Below, piece by piece: positions 17,964 through 26,927 of a stretch of 64,000 nt of DNA; positions within the stretch are counted from its first letter, which is position 1, and each line of letters starts with the position of its first letter. The DNA lies in NCBI GenBank assembly GCA_012270485.1, contig JAAXIF010000105.1, forward strand, positions 57,088 to 121,087. Direction: 5' to 3'. A model generated the notes under the pieces. The model searched no databases. It saw nothing but the letters and a program-made list of their open reading frames with translations, and was not told where the DNA came from. The position numbers and the translations under genes are program-made. The DNA comes from Sphingobacteriales bacterium (lineage in GTDB: Bacteria; Bacteroidota; Bacteroidia; Chitinophagales; Chitinophagaceae).

Positions 17964-17966
17964 GTA

Positions 17967-17996
17967 TTGACAATGACCTTCACTTTTTAGTATACT
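17967..17996 (+). promoter_or_regulatory. Early promoter TTGACA-ATGACCTTCACTTTTTAG-TATACT
   Basis: Copy 2 of the promoter family; only 6 nt before ATG 18003. Confidence 0.85.
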
Positions 17997-18002
17997 TACA
18001 TT

Positions 18003-20348
18003 ATGACAAATCAAATTAGAAATCAAAAAGACTCACTTGCCAAGTTAATGGCTACGGAAAACCTTACTATAGTTCATAAGAAGGTTCCAACTGCATATTT
18101 CGATTTAGAGAATAGAATACTTTGTTGTCCTATTCTTAAAGACGAAATATCACCCGAACTTTATGACTTGTTTATGGGTCATGAAGTATCTCATGCACTG
18201 AATACACCATACGAAGGTGTTCACTCTGCAGTGACAAAAAACAGAACACTTAAAGGATATCTTAATGTTGTTGAAGACGTTAGGATTGAGAAAATGATTA
18301 AGAACAAATATCAAGGTCTTAGAAAATCATTTTACAAAGCTTACAACGAATTAATGGATATGGATTTCTTTGGAATCAAAGGAAGAAATCTACAAGAACT
18401 TTCATTGATTGACAAAATCAACCTTATCACAAAATGTGGTTCAAGGGTTAATATCACACTTACTAAAGAAGAACAATTCTTCCTTGACTGGTCTAACAAA
18501 TGTCAGACTTGGGAAGAGGTTGAAGAGTGTGCAACTGCAATCTATGAGTGGTCAAAAGAAAACGAAACAAGAACTGAGGAAGACGAAAAAATGGTTCCTC
18601 AAATGTTTGATATTGGTGATGACGAAGAAGACGAAGAAGGAGATGAGTCTGAAGAATTCAACAATGACTTTGGTGACTCAGACGAAGATTACGAAGACGA
18701 AGACAACCTTCCCGAACTAGATTCAGAAAACTCTGAAGGTGGTGAAGAAAAAGAAGAAGGTGAAGAAGAGTCTGAGGAAGAAACTGAAAACGAAGGTGAA
18801 TCAAAAAGAAAAATGACTGGTGGTAAAGAAGCTTCCAGTGGTGAGTATGATGACGAAGATGGTGCAAGGGAATCTATTACAGAACAAAATGCACATAACA
18901 ACGAAGGTAAATTATACTCTGAAGAAAACATTCTAAAACTCAGTGTTGACCTTGGTAAAAAGTTCAACAAAGAAAATGACATGTTGAGAAGTGTCAAAGT
19001 GTCTTACAAAGAATTACTAAAAGATATGAGAGGTTCATTCTTTGTTGACGGAAAAGAAAAGAACAAAGAAGTTGCACTTCACACTATGAACAAACTAGAT
19101 GCAAAAAACAAAAAGATTGTGAATCATATGGTGAAGGAATTCGAAATGAAACAATCTGCAAAAAGAGCTGTTCATGCATTCAGTGGTAAAACTGGTAAAC
19201 TTGATATGAATAGACTTGCAAAGTATCAGATTGTTGACGACATTTTCAAAAGAGTGACTTACTTGCCTGAAGGTGAGAATCATGGTGTTAACGTATTGAT
19301 TGACTGGAGTGGTTCTATTTCAAGAGAAGTTCTTGACCTTCTAGAACAAGCACTTATCCTAACAATGTTCTGTAGAAAAGCAAACATTCCTCATAGAGTG
19401 TATCTCTTCTCAGACGTTTACAATAGACAAGACGAAGACTGGACTAGAGAAGACGGACAATTACTTGAACTATTCTCAGACAAACAAAACACTAGAGAAT
19501 ACAAAGAAATGTTCATGTATGTTTCTCAGATTTGGAATGACTACTTTGCAGATAGACTAAGTGGTTATGGAAGAAAATTCGAGAAGTCTTTAGAGATTTG
19601 GAATGACTGGTTCGAAGGAACACACTATGTGAAAAACTATGACGGATATTACATTTACTTGGATAGTCATACAATTCCACATAGATTCAATCTTGGTGGA
19701 ACACCTCTTGACCATACACTATTTGCAATGAGAACACTTCTAAGAGATTTCAGAAAAGACTATGGTATTGAGAAATCAATTCTAACAGTTATCACTGATG
19801 GGTATTCTCATGGTTCTAGTATCTTATCTTCAGACGAAGGTATGAGAGAACAAGAAAAAGAACAATTGAATGGTGAAGATTCTTGGGACTTTGAAAGACA
19901 TATAGAAATCATTGACCCTTATTCAAGAAGAGTCTATCCTATTTCTCAAGGAAGATACTACAGAGGTGGTGACTTCAAAAGAACTCAGAATATCCTTGAC
20001 TGGATTGCACAAGAAACTGGTGTGATTGTCACTGGATACTTCGTTGTTGGTAAGAAACAAGACTTTGTTCAAATCTACAGTGAAGTGAAAAATGAAAATG
20101 ACTACTACAGAGATTACAAAACTGAGTGGTTAGAGTGTAGAAAAACTGGTATGGTTGTGAAGTGTCACGGATATAACAAACTCTTCATTACCGCTGCTAG
20201 TGCAATCGGAACTGAAGGAACTGATGAGTTAGACGATGAGTTTATTGATGCGAAAAAAGTTAGAGTTCTAGCTGCTTTCAAAAGAAACCAAAAGTCTAAA
20301 ACAACTTCAAGATTTTTAACTAATGAATTTATTAAGGAGATAGCATAA
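18003..20348 (+). CDS. CobT-like protein with zincin-like HExxH and VWA domain
   Basis: GHEVSHALNTP (HEVSH), long acidic linker, VNVLIDWSGSISREVLDLLEQAL (MIDAS-like DxSxS). Confidence 0.8.
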   Translation: MTNQIRNQKDSLAKLMATENLTIVHKKVPTAYFDLENRILCCPILKDEISPELYDLFMGHEVSHALNTPYEGVHSAVTKNRTLKGYLNVVEDVRIEKMIKNKYQGLRKSFYKAYNELMDMDFFGIKGRNLQELSLIDKINLITKCGSRVNITLTKEEQFFLDWSNKCQTWEEVEECATAIYEWSKENETRTEEDEKMVPQMFDIGDDEEDEEGDESEEFNNDFGDSDEDYEDEDNLPELDSENSEGGEEKEEGEEESEEETENEGESKRKMTGGKEASSGEYDDEDGARESITEQNAHNNEGKLYSEENILKLSVDLGKKFNKENDMLRSVKVSYKELLKDMRGSFFVDGKEKNKEVALHTMNKLDAKNKKIVNHMVKEFEMKQSAKRAVHAFSGKTGKLDMNRLAKYQIVDDIFKRVTYLPEGENHGVNVLIDWSGSISREVLDLLEQALILTMFCRKANIPHRVYLFSDVYNRQDEDWTREDGQLLELFSDKQNTREYKEMFMYVSQIWNDYFADRLSGYGRKFEKSLEIWNDWFEGTHYVKNYDGYYIYLDSHTIPHRFNLGGTPLDHTLFAMRTLLRDFRKDYGIEKSILTVITDGYSHGSSILSSDEGMREQEKEQLNGEDSWDFERHIEIIDPYSRRVYPISQGRYYRGGDFKRTQNILDWIAQETGVIVTGYFVVGKKQDFVQIYSEVKNENDYYRDYKTEWLECRKTGMVVKCHGYNKLFITAASAIGTEGTDELDDEFIDAKKVRVLAAFKRNQKSKTTSRFLTNEFIKEIA

Positions 20349-20590
20349 TGAAGACATATCAAGTAGACCCTGCTTACTATATTTCAAGTGTAAATGATTA
20401 TAGTAAATTTGCAGATGCAGTTATGGACGTGGGGCCTTCACCCTGCGTCAGATATGATTGTCCTATGATTAATGAATGTAAGACTGAAGAAAAAGAATGT
20501 TTTGCATTTAGAATATGGGTCAATAATGGTGGTGAGTTGAATGAGAAACAACAAGCTAAAATGGGAACTAGATTTGAAGATATTAAGTAA
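20348..20590 (+). CDS. Small Cys-containing hypothetical protein
   Basis: 80 aa; CVRYDCPMINECKTEEKECFAF. Confidence 0.6.
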   Translation: MKTYQVDPAYYISSVNDYSKFADAVMDVGPSPCVRYDCPMINECKTEEKECFAFRIWVNNGGELNEKQQAKMGTRFEDIK

Positions 20591-20597
20591 TATGGGG

Positions 20598-20627
20598 TTG
20601 ACAATGACCCTCACTTTTTTATATAAT
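20598..20627 (+). promoter_or_regulatory. Early promoter TTGACA-ATGACCCTCACTTTTTTA-TATAAT
   Basis: Copy 3 of the promoter family. Confidence 0.85.
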
Positions 20628-20669
20628 AATAACTGATGAGAAATTTAACAACTTTTAAAAGGAGAAAAT

Positions 20670-21914
20670 ATGGATAAAAGAAGTTATGACAGAAGTGAGT
20701 CGATAGACATATGTGGGAAACCATTTCACTTCACACCCGATAGGAAGGAATTCTTGGACGCATTGTCTAAGACGTTTCCCGAACAATCGGTTTTTACGAA
20801 GGAAGAAATTGAAACAGTGGGTTCATTCCCATATTGGGTCAAGTCTTCTAGATACAATTTTAGAGATAATGGGGTATTTAATTTAACCCAAGTTCTCAGT
20901 GGATACAATGGTGGATATTCTGAAAATGCAGTTGTTCCTCCAGTTGCACCTCAAGTGGTTTCTATTGCACCACCAGTTGCTCCACAAAATATGCCAGTTG
21001 CCGCTGCGACTGAGTCTGTTAATCTGAATGACAATGTAAAAATCATTCCCGAGAAAATGTCTAATTATGTTCCTTTTGGACACTTCAAAGATGTCAAGAA
21101 CATAATCAAGTCTAAAATCTTCTTCCCAGTATTCATTACTGGATTGAGTGGTAATGGTAAAACTCTTATGATTGAACAAACATGTGCTCAATTGAAGAGA
21201 GAACTTTTCAGAGTTAATATTACTATTGAAACTGATGAAGACGACCTAATGGGTGGTCATACTCTAGTCAATGGTAATGTAGTCTTCAGAGAAGGCCCTG
21301 TTATCAAAGCTATGAGAAAAGGTGCTGTCCTTCTCTTAGACGAAGTTGACTTAGGTTCTAACAAACTTATGTGTCTACAATCAGTTCTTGAAGGTAAAGG
21401 ATACCTAATCAAGAAAACTGGTGAGTGGGTGACTCCAAAACAAGGTTTCACAATTCTTGCAACTGCAAACACTAAAGGACAAGGTTCTGAAGATGGAAAG
21501 TTCATTGGAACTCAAATCATGAACGAAGCCATGTTGGAAAGGTTTGCAATCACAATGCAACAAGAATATCCTCCAGTGACTACTGAGAGAAAAATTCTTT
21601 CAAAAGAAATGGAATTGACTGGTGAAGTTGATTCAGAGTTCGTGACCAAACTAGTAGATTGGGCAGACATAATCAGAAAAACCTTCTACGAAGGTGCGAT
21701 TGATGACGTTGTCACTACTAGAAGACTGGTTCACATTGTGAATGCATACAGAATGTTTGGTGACAAACTGAAGTCAATCCAAATGTGTATTTCAAGGTTT
21801 GACGAAGAAACTAGAAATAGTATCCTCGACCTTTACACTAAGATTGACGCAGGTGTCGATTTAAATGCTGAAAACCCAGTTGACGAAACTGAAACCTCAG
21901 AGTATAATGACTAG
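20670..21914 (+). CDS. cobS: CobS-like MoxR-family AAA+ ATPase
   Basis: TGLSGNGKTLMIEQ Walker A, AVLLLDEVDLG Walker B, ATANTKGQG; CobS-like as in T4-like cyanophages. Confidence 0.9.
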   Translation: MDKRSYDRSESIDICGKPFHFTPDRKEFLDALSKTFPEQSVFTKEEIETVGSFPYWVKSSRYNFRDNGVFNLTQVLSGYNGGYSENAVVPPVAPQVVSIAPPVAPQNMPVAAATESVNLNDNVKIIPEKMSNYVPFGHFKDVKNIIKSKIFFPVFITGLSGNGKTLMIEQTCAQLKRELFRVNITIETDEDDLMGGHTLVNGNVVFREGPVIKAMRKGAVLLLDEVDLGSNKLMCLQSVLEGKGYLIKKTGEWVTPKQGFTILATANTKGQGSEDGKFIGTQIMNEAMLERFAITMQQEYPPVTTERKILSKEMELTGEVDSEFVTKLVDWADIIRKTFYEGAIDDVVTTRRLVHIVNAYRMFGDKLKSIQMCISRFDEETRNSILDLYTKIDAGVDLNAENPVDETETSEYND

Positions 21915-22215
21915 TATGTTTGGAAAAAACAAGAAGATTGACTACAAATATAACGAGGGTGAACTCATTAAAGAGTTCTCCTCGTATATTGATTCGACTT
22001 ACGACAAACATTATAGTTTAAACAAATACCAGTCCACTGAATTCATTATTGACAGTGGTCATGGGGAAGGATTTTGTATCGGAAACATAATGAAATATGC
22101 ACAAAGATACGGAAAAAAAGATGGTAGGAATAGAGCAGACCTTTTGAAGGTTTTACATTATGGTCTATTCATGCTTCACGTTCACGATAAGGCAGAAAAG
22201 GAGGCTAAAAAGTGA
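21907..22215 (+). CDS. DUF3310-like protein
   Basis: NIMKYAQRYGKKDGRNRADLLKVLHYG motif. Confidence 0.65.
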   Translation: MTSMFGKNKKIDYKYNEGELIKEFSSYIDSTYDKHYSLNKYQSTEFIIDSGHGEGFCIGNIMKYAQRYGKKDGRNRADLLKVLHYGLFMLHVHDKAEKEAKK

Positions 22216-22880
22216 TGAAAATTAGTAATGAAACGAGAGATGTATTGAAAAACTTTTCAACAATCAACCAAGGTATAAAGGTTGGTCAAGGAAACACACT
22301 TCAGACAATCTCAAATATGAAAAATATTCTTGCAGTTGCAACTGTAGAAGAATCATTCCCAACGGATTTTTCTATCTACAACTTACCCGAGTTTTTGGGT
22401 GCAACTTCTTTATTGGAAGACCCCGATTTTCAATTCGGTGATGCAAGTCTAACAGTTGCAGACAACAATTCCAGTCTTGCGTATTTCTATGCAAGTGAAG
22501 GTATGGTGACTGCACCCGAGAAAATGATAACAATGCCTGATGCAGAAATTGGTATTGATATCTCATCTACACTATTGAACGAGTTGCAGAAAGCAGCTAG
22601 TGTGTTAGGTGTTGGTGATTTGGTTCTAAGTTCAGACGGAACTACAATCAAATTGGAAGTGACAGATAAGAAGAATACAACTTCAAACACATTCTCAAGA
22701 ATCGTGGGTGAAGGAAATGGTGTTTCATACACTATGAACTTTAAGATTGAGAACCTTAAAGTGTTAGATGGAAACTATGAAGTCTTAGTTTCGTCTAAAG
22801 GTATTTCACACTTCAAGAACAAAGATATTGACTTGGAGTATTTTATTGCATTGGAGCCTGATTCTAAATACAATGTTTAA
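22212..22880 (+). CDS. 45: Sliding clamp gp45
   Basis: 222 aa, T4-like clamp sequence and synteny 45-44-62-regA. Confidence 0.92.
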   Translation: MMKISNETRDVLKNFSTINQGIKVGQGNTLQTISNMKNILAVATVEESFPTDFSIYNLPEFLGATSLLEDPDFQFGDASLTVADNNSSLAYFYASEGMVTAPEKMITMPDAEIGIDISSTLLNELQKAASVLGVGDLVLSSDGTTIKLEVTDKKNTTSNTFSRIVGEGNGVSYTMNFKIENLKVLDGNYEVLVSSKGISHFKNKDIDLEYFIALEPDSKYNV

Positions 22881-22994
22881 CCTATATATTAGTGTAAGTA
22901 TTGTGCCAGCCTTTTACAATGCATACGGGAGTAGTCCTTCTCATCAATCTTCAAGGGTGGATTACACTGTAGTTTCGGAGGGGATTCTGCAACC

Positions 22995-23939
22995 ATGAGT
23001 GAATTTTTATTCGTAGAAAAGTATCGTCCTCAAACAATTGAGGACACGATACTACCTCAGAGTCTTAAAGACACATTCAAAGAATTCGTCAATCAAGGTG
23101 AGATACCCAATCTTATGTTATGTGGTTCTGCTGGTGTAGGTAAAACTACAGTTGCAAAAGCATTATGTAATGAAATGGGTGCCGACTTTATCGTTATCAA
23201 TGGTTCTGATGAAGGTAGATTGATTGACACACTAAGAACCAAAATCAAAAACTTTGCATCTACAGTATCCCTAAGTGGTGGTGCAAAGGTTGTGATACTG
23301 GACGAAGCAGATTATATTTCTGCAGACTCAGTTCAACCTGCGTTGAGAAACTTTATTGAAGAGTTCTCTTCTAACTGTAGATTCATATTCACTTGTAATT
23401 ACAAGAATAGAATAATCAAACCACTACATTCAAGAACAACTGTAATAGATTTTAAACTAACACCAAAAGATAAACAAACACTTGCTGGTGTTTTCCTCAC
23501 AAGACTCAAAGAGATTTGTGATTTGGAAGATATCAAATATGACGAAAAGGTTTTGGTCGAACTTATTCTAAAGTTCTTCCCCGATTTCAGAAGGTGTATC
23601 AACGAAGTCCAAAGATATGGTGTTGGTGGTGTTATTGACACTGGTCTTATTGCAACACTAGCCGAAGAAAAACTTACACCTCTCATTGATATGATTGCAG
23701 ACAAGAACTGGAAAGGAATGAGAAAGTGGGTTGGTCAGAATAGTGATAATGACTTTGATACACTATACAGAAAAGTTTTCAATGCATTGGAACAAAGACT
23801 AGAACCTTCTAGTGTTCCAGCTGCAGTTCTTTTTATTGCAGACTATCAATACAAGTCTGCTTTTGCAATGGATTCAGAAATTAATTTCGTTGCATGTCTA
23901 ACAGAAATCATGTCGGAGTGTAAATTCAAAAATGGGTAA
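22995..23939 (+). CDS. 44: Clamp loader large subunit gp44
   Basis: RFC-like AAA+: EKYRPQTIEDTILP, CGSAGVGKTTVAKAL, VVILDEADYIS. Confidence 0.95.
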   Translation: MSEFLFVEKYRPQTIEDTILPQSLKDTFKEFVNQGEIPNLMLCGSAGVGKTTVAKALCNEMGADFIVINGSDEGRLIDTLRTKIKNFASTVSLSGGAKVVILDEADYISADSVQPALRNFIEEFSSNCRFIFTCNYKNRIIKPLHSRTTVIDFKLTPKDKQTLAGVFLTRLKEICDLEDIKYDEKVLVELILKFFPDFRRCINEVQRYGVGGVIDTGLIATLAEEKLTPLIDMIADKNWKGMRKWVGQNSDNDFDTLYRKVFNALEQRLEPSSVPAAVLFIADYQYKSAFAMDSEINFVACLTEIMSECKFKNG

Positions 23940-24057
23940 ACTTAGACAATGGTTTTTTAGGTGGTTTGACAGACAAATCGAAAAGTCTTTTCAAAGACAA
24001 GCGAATAAATTGTTTGACAAATCGAAAGTTAAATATAATGACGGAGATAATACATGA
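23932..24057 (+). CDS. Tiny basic protein (41 aa)
   Basis: MGKLRQWFFRWFDRQIEKSFQRQANKLFDKSKVKYNDGDNT*; overlaps gp44 stop. Confidence 0.45.
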   Translation: MGKLRQWFFRWFDRQIEKSFQRQANKLFDKSKVKYNDGDNT

Positions 24058-24236
24058 AAGCATTATTAAGTAAAGAAGATTACGAAACATTTACTGAGAA
24101 GGTGGACACTGCCTCAAGTAAAGGTATATCAATCCCATATTCAGTTGAGTATGGTGGAACTGTAGGTGAACCCACTTTTGAAGTGACACTTCTTGACGAA
24201 AATCAAGATTTAGATTTATTGGATAAAATAACATGA
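24054..24236 (+). CDS. Hypothetical protein
   Basis: 60 aa, ATGA coupling. Confidence 0.5.
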   Translation: MKALLSKEDYETFTEKVDTASSKGISIPYSVEYGGTVGEPTFEVTLLDENQDLDLLDKIT

Positions 24237-24502
24237 CACAATATAACGACAGAGTTCAAAAACAAAGGGACTTACTAAAAGCAGAAGAGTGGGCAAAACA
24301 AGTTAAATCAATTCATGCACACTCAATTAGTTCAATGTTCTATGACACTAGACCACAAGACACTGAAGACGGGAAATCTGTAATGGATATTCAATATAAC
24401 AGTGGACTTGTTGAAAGAAAAACACATGACGGATATACAGTTTACTTTGGAGAAGAACTCAAAGGTGATAAACTGTTAGACGAATATCTAAGAAATGTCT
24501 AA
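24233..24502 (+). CDS. Hypothetical protein
   Basis: 89 aa, ATGA coupling. Confidence 0.55.
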   Translation: MTQYNDRVQKQRDLLKAEEWAKQVKSIHAHSISSMFYDTRPQDTEDGKSVMDIQYNSGLVERKTHDGYTVYFGEELKGDKLLDEYLRNV

Positions 24503-24887
24503 ACGAAATCCTTTTGATTTTGTAAAGTCGGTCTCTTACGACAAAAAAGACCTCATGGTTGATGAGGTCGAAGAGAAAGCATATCAACCATTCTTAACTA
24601 ACAAAGCATTATCTTATCACCAAGATTCTGTTTTTCTTACTAACGAAATGAATGTCAGACACGGGGTAGACAATCGTCTTCAATACGTGTTTTTCCTAAA
24701 TACTCTAAGGAAAAGACAAAGGTTTTCCAAATGGAGTAAACCTTATGTTAGTAAAAAACTCGATACTTTAAAAGAGTATTATCAGATATCAACGAGAGAG
24801 GCAAAAGAGTATGTCAACCTGCTATCTGAGAAACAATATCGTGAATTGAAAAACAGAATGAAAACTGGTGGTAAAGATGATAGATGA
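24495..24887 (+). CDS. 62: Clamp loader small subunit gp62
   Basis: 130 aa, gp62-like (NPFDFVKSVSYDKKDLM...YQPFLTNKALSYHQDSVFLTNEMN) between gp44 and regA. Confidence 0.88.
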   Translation: MSKRNPFDFVKSVSYDKKDLMVDEVEEKAYQPFLTNKALSYHQDSVFLTNEMNVRHGVDNRLQYVFFLNTLRKRQRFSKWSKPYVSKKLDTLKEYYQISTREAKEYVNLLSEKQYRELKNRMKTGGKDDR

Positions 24888-25290
24888 CCAAGATAATATA
24901 GTCAAAGACCTAGTAGAGGTCACATTTCCCGAAAAAGAGGACTTTTTAAAAATAAGAGAAACACTCTCTAGAATTGGTGTAGCTTCTCGTAAAGATAAAG
25001 AACTCTTCCAATCATGTCATATACTTCACAAACGTGGTAAGTATTATATAACACATTTCAAAGAATTATTCTTGTTAGACGGGAAACCTTCTAACTTAGA
25101 TGAATCAGATATTGCAAGAAGGAACACTATAGTGTCACTTTTAGAACAATGGAACCTAGTTTCAGTAGTTCATGCGCACCAAGTATCTGAACCCAAAGCA
25201 CCCTTAAGTCAGATAAAAATCATTCCATTTAGAGAAAAAAACGAGTGGAAATTGACAACAAAATACTCAATTGGGTCAAATAATACCTAA
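24877..25290 (+). CDS. regA: RegA translational repressor
   Basis: RegA-like: DFLKIRETLSRIGVASRKDKELFQSCHILHKRGKYYITHFKELFLLDG. Confidence 0.92.
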   Translation: MIDDQDNIVKDLVEVTFPEKEDFLKIRETLSRIGVASRKDKELFQSCHILHKRGKYYITHFKELFLLDGKPSNLDESDIARRNTIVSLLEQWNLVSVVHAHQVSEPKAPLSQIKIIPFREKNEWKLTTKYSIGSNNT

Positions 25291-25300
25291 ATATAGGGAT

Positions 25301-25308
25301 TATAAATA
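25301..25308 (+). promoter_or_regulatory. T4-type late promoter element TATAAATA
   Basis: Exact motif, ATG at 25323 with aggagg RBS. Confidence 0.65.
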
Positions 25309-25322
25309 TAACAGGAGGAACT

Positions 25323-25529
25323 ATGTTCTCAGCTATCATAGATTTCATTATGGGGATTTGGAATTTACTTATGGTAATTCCAGTGGTAATATCAATCTGT
25401 AGTGTGATTGTTGCTTTAACACCAACACCAGCAGATGATAAACTTTGGGCTAAAGTGTATAAGTGGTTAGAAGTCCTTGCACTTGCAATAGGTAAAGCAA
25501 AAGACAAAAACCCTTTGTTAGATAAATAA
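25323..25529 (+). CDS. Small membrane protein
   Basis: 68 aa with hydrophobic N-terminal half. Confidence 0.6.
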   Translation: MFSAIIDFIMGIWNLLMVIPVVISICSVIVALTPTPADDKLWAKVYKWLEVLALAIGKAKDKNPLLDK

Positions 25530-25546
25530 ATTAGAGGTAATAAATT

Positions 25547-25792
25547 ATGGAAATTATCGGAATTATAGTTGTAGTTCTAGTAGTTGCTTACTTTGTTTCA
25601 AACAACAAAAAAGATAAAAAGGTAAAGGTTCAAGCACCAGTTGCAAAACCAAAACCAAAAAAACCAAGTGTTGCAGAATTAAAGAAGTTAACTAAGAACC
25701 AATTGATTGAACTTGCAGAAAAGAAAAATCTGAAAGTCAAGAAGAGTGGTGCTAAAGCTGCAGTTATTTCAGAAATTCGTGACCAACTTTAA
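25547..25792 (+). CDS. Membrane-anchored small protein with Rho-N/SAP-like C-terminus
   Basis: N-terminal TM (IIGIIVVVLVVAYFV), C-terminal ELKKLTKNQLIELAEKKNLKVKKSGAKAAVISEI. Confidence 0.6.
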   Translation: MEIIGIIVVVLVVAYFVSNNKKDKKVKVQAPVAKPKPKKPSVAELKKLTKNQLIELAEKKNLKVKKSGAKAAVISEIRDQL

Positions 25793-25815
25793 TTAGTTGA
25801 CAAAAAGTCATTTTA

Positions 25816-25838
25816 GGGGGACACTGTCCCCCTTTTTA
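25816..25838 (+). terminator. Rho-independent terminator
   Basis: GGGGGACA-c-TGTCCCCC followed by TTTTTATT. Confidence 0.9.
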
Positions 25839-25839
25839 T

Positions 25840-25847
25840 TATAAATA
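25840..25847 (+). promoter_or_regulatory. T4-type late promoter TATAAATA at head of the curli/CHASE2 cassette
   Basis: Exact motif, 6 nt before ATG 25854, immediately after terminator. Confidence 0.75.
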
Positions 25848-25853
25848 GAAGGT

Positions 25854-26150
25854 ATGGAAGAAGTATTTAATTTGATAGGTGACGTTGGAGTTCCCATTGC
25901 AATGGCATTGATAATGGGATTCTTTATATTCATGGTAATCAAACAAATCTTCGAAGGGATAGTCGATAGTATTAAGACACTTACAATGTTTTGTGAATCG
26001 TTAGAGAATCGTGCAAGAACAATGTCTAACGAAATGATAAAGATTGATATGCTAGTGTCAAGTGCATTAGAGTTAAGACCTGATATAGAGAGAGTTGCAA
26101 GAGCAGAGAACTTTATAGAGGACGGGAAACTTGATGTAAGAAGGGATTAA
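25854..26150 (+). CDS. Small membrane protein A (single TM + coiled coil)
   Basis: 98 aa; VGVPIAMALIMGFFIFMVIKQI TM. Confidence 0.65.
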   Translation: MEEVFNLIGDVGVPIAMALIMGFFIFMVIKQIFEGIVDSIKTLTMFCESLENRARTMSNEMIKIDMLVSSALELRPDIERVARAENFIEDGKLDVRRD

Positions 26151-26152
26151 TT

Positions 26153-26437
26153 ATGGAAGCTGAAGTCCCCTTTATTGTCGAACTAATAACCGATTACGGA
26201 TTCCCAGTTGTTATGATGGTAGGACTAGGATATTTCGTATATTATGTATGGTGGTTTATTGGTGAAAAGATAGACCCCGAAATTGAAAAAATGCATTTTG
26301 CATTAATCCGAGTAATTGACCAAACTAGAATGTTAGACCAAGACCTCATACGTCTTAAAGAAAAGGTTGACGTGGTTCTAGAATATCGTGAAAATGAAAA
26401 GAAAAAGATTTCGGCTAAAACCATTAATAATGATTAA
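26153..26437 (+). CDS. Small membrane protein B, same architecture as 25854-26150
   Basis: 94 aa; YGFPVVMMVGLGYFVYYVWWFIGEKI then acidic/helical tail. Confidence 0.65.
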   Translation: MEAEVPFIVELITDYGFPVVMMVGLGYFVYYVWWFIGEKIDPEIEKMHFALIRVIDQTRMLDQDLIRLKEKVDVVLEYRENEKKKISAKTINND

Positions 26438-26927
26438 ATATATTTTACCATTTTGTTTTATATCGTTTTTACTATCATTCCAACTTAACGGAACGGAGAT
26501 AGTTCACAAGTTTAAAAATCCCTCATTCTCAGGTATTGGAACGGGTGCTCATTATCTTACAATTGAGAACCAAGAATCCAGCCGTAAGAAAGCAATAGAG
26601 GACGCATTAGAATCTGCAAGGAAAGCTGCTGAGAGGGAAGCAGATAACACTACGCTTGCAAAATTTATCAGAAACCTAGAGAGCAGAATTTATGCTCAGT
26701 TCGCAAAACAATTAGTTGAATCAATGTTTGCAAATGATAATCCTGCTGGTTTCGGGTCATTCATATTAGAAGGAAACACTATAACATGGGAAGTTATCAC
26801 CGATGAATCGGGTGCTGAGTTTATCAAACTTACAGTGGTTGCGGAGGACGGAACTTCTACAGTTATAGAAATCCCAGTCGGAACAGGTAATTTTGCTCAA
26901 GACCCTGATGGTGGTTCAGGTGGTTAA
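26388..26927 (+). CDS. csgF: Curli assembly protein CsgF-like (start possibly 26430, ATGATTAAATATATTTTACC)
   Basis: Signal peptide then VHKFKNPSFSGIGTGAHYLTIENQ (CsgF FxNPxFGG-like N-terminus), SRIYAQFAKQLVESMF, GNTITWEVITDE. Confidence 0.8.
   Translation: MKMKRKRFRLKPLIMIKYILPFCFISFLLSFQLNGTEIVHKFKNPSFSGIGTGAHYLTIENQESSRKKAIEDALESARKAAEREADNTTLAKFIRNLESRIYAQFAKQLVESMFANDNPAGFGSFILEGNTITWEVITDESGAEFIKLTVVAEDGTSTVIEIPVGTGNFAQDPDGGSGG

Noticed and set aside
18409-18997. Several alternative-frame and minus-strand ORFs over the CobT-like acidic linker
   Set aside because: Shadow ORFs of a low-complexity GAA/GAC-rich region
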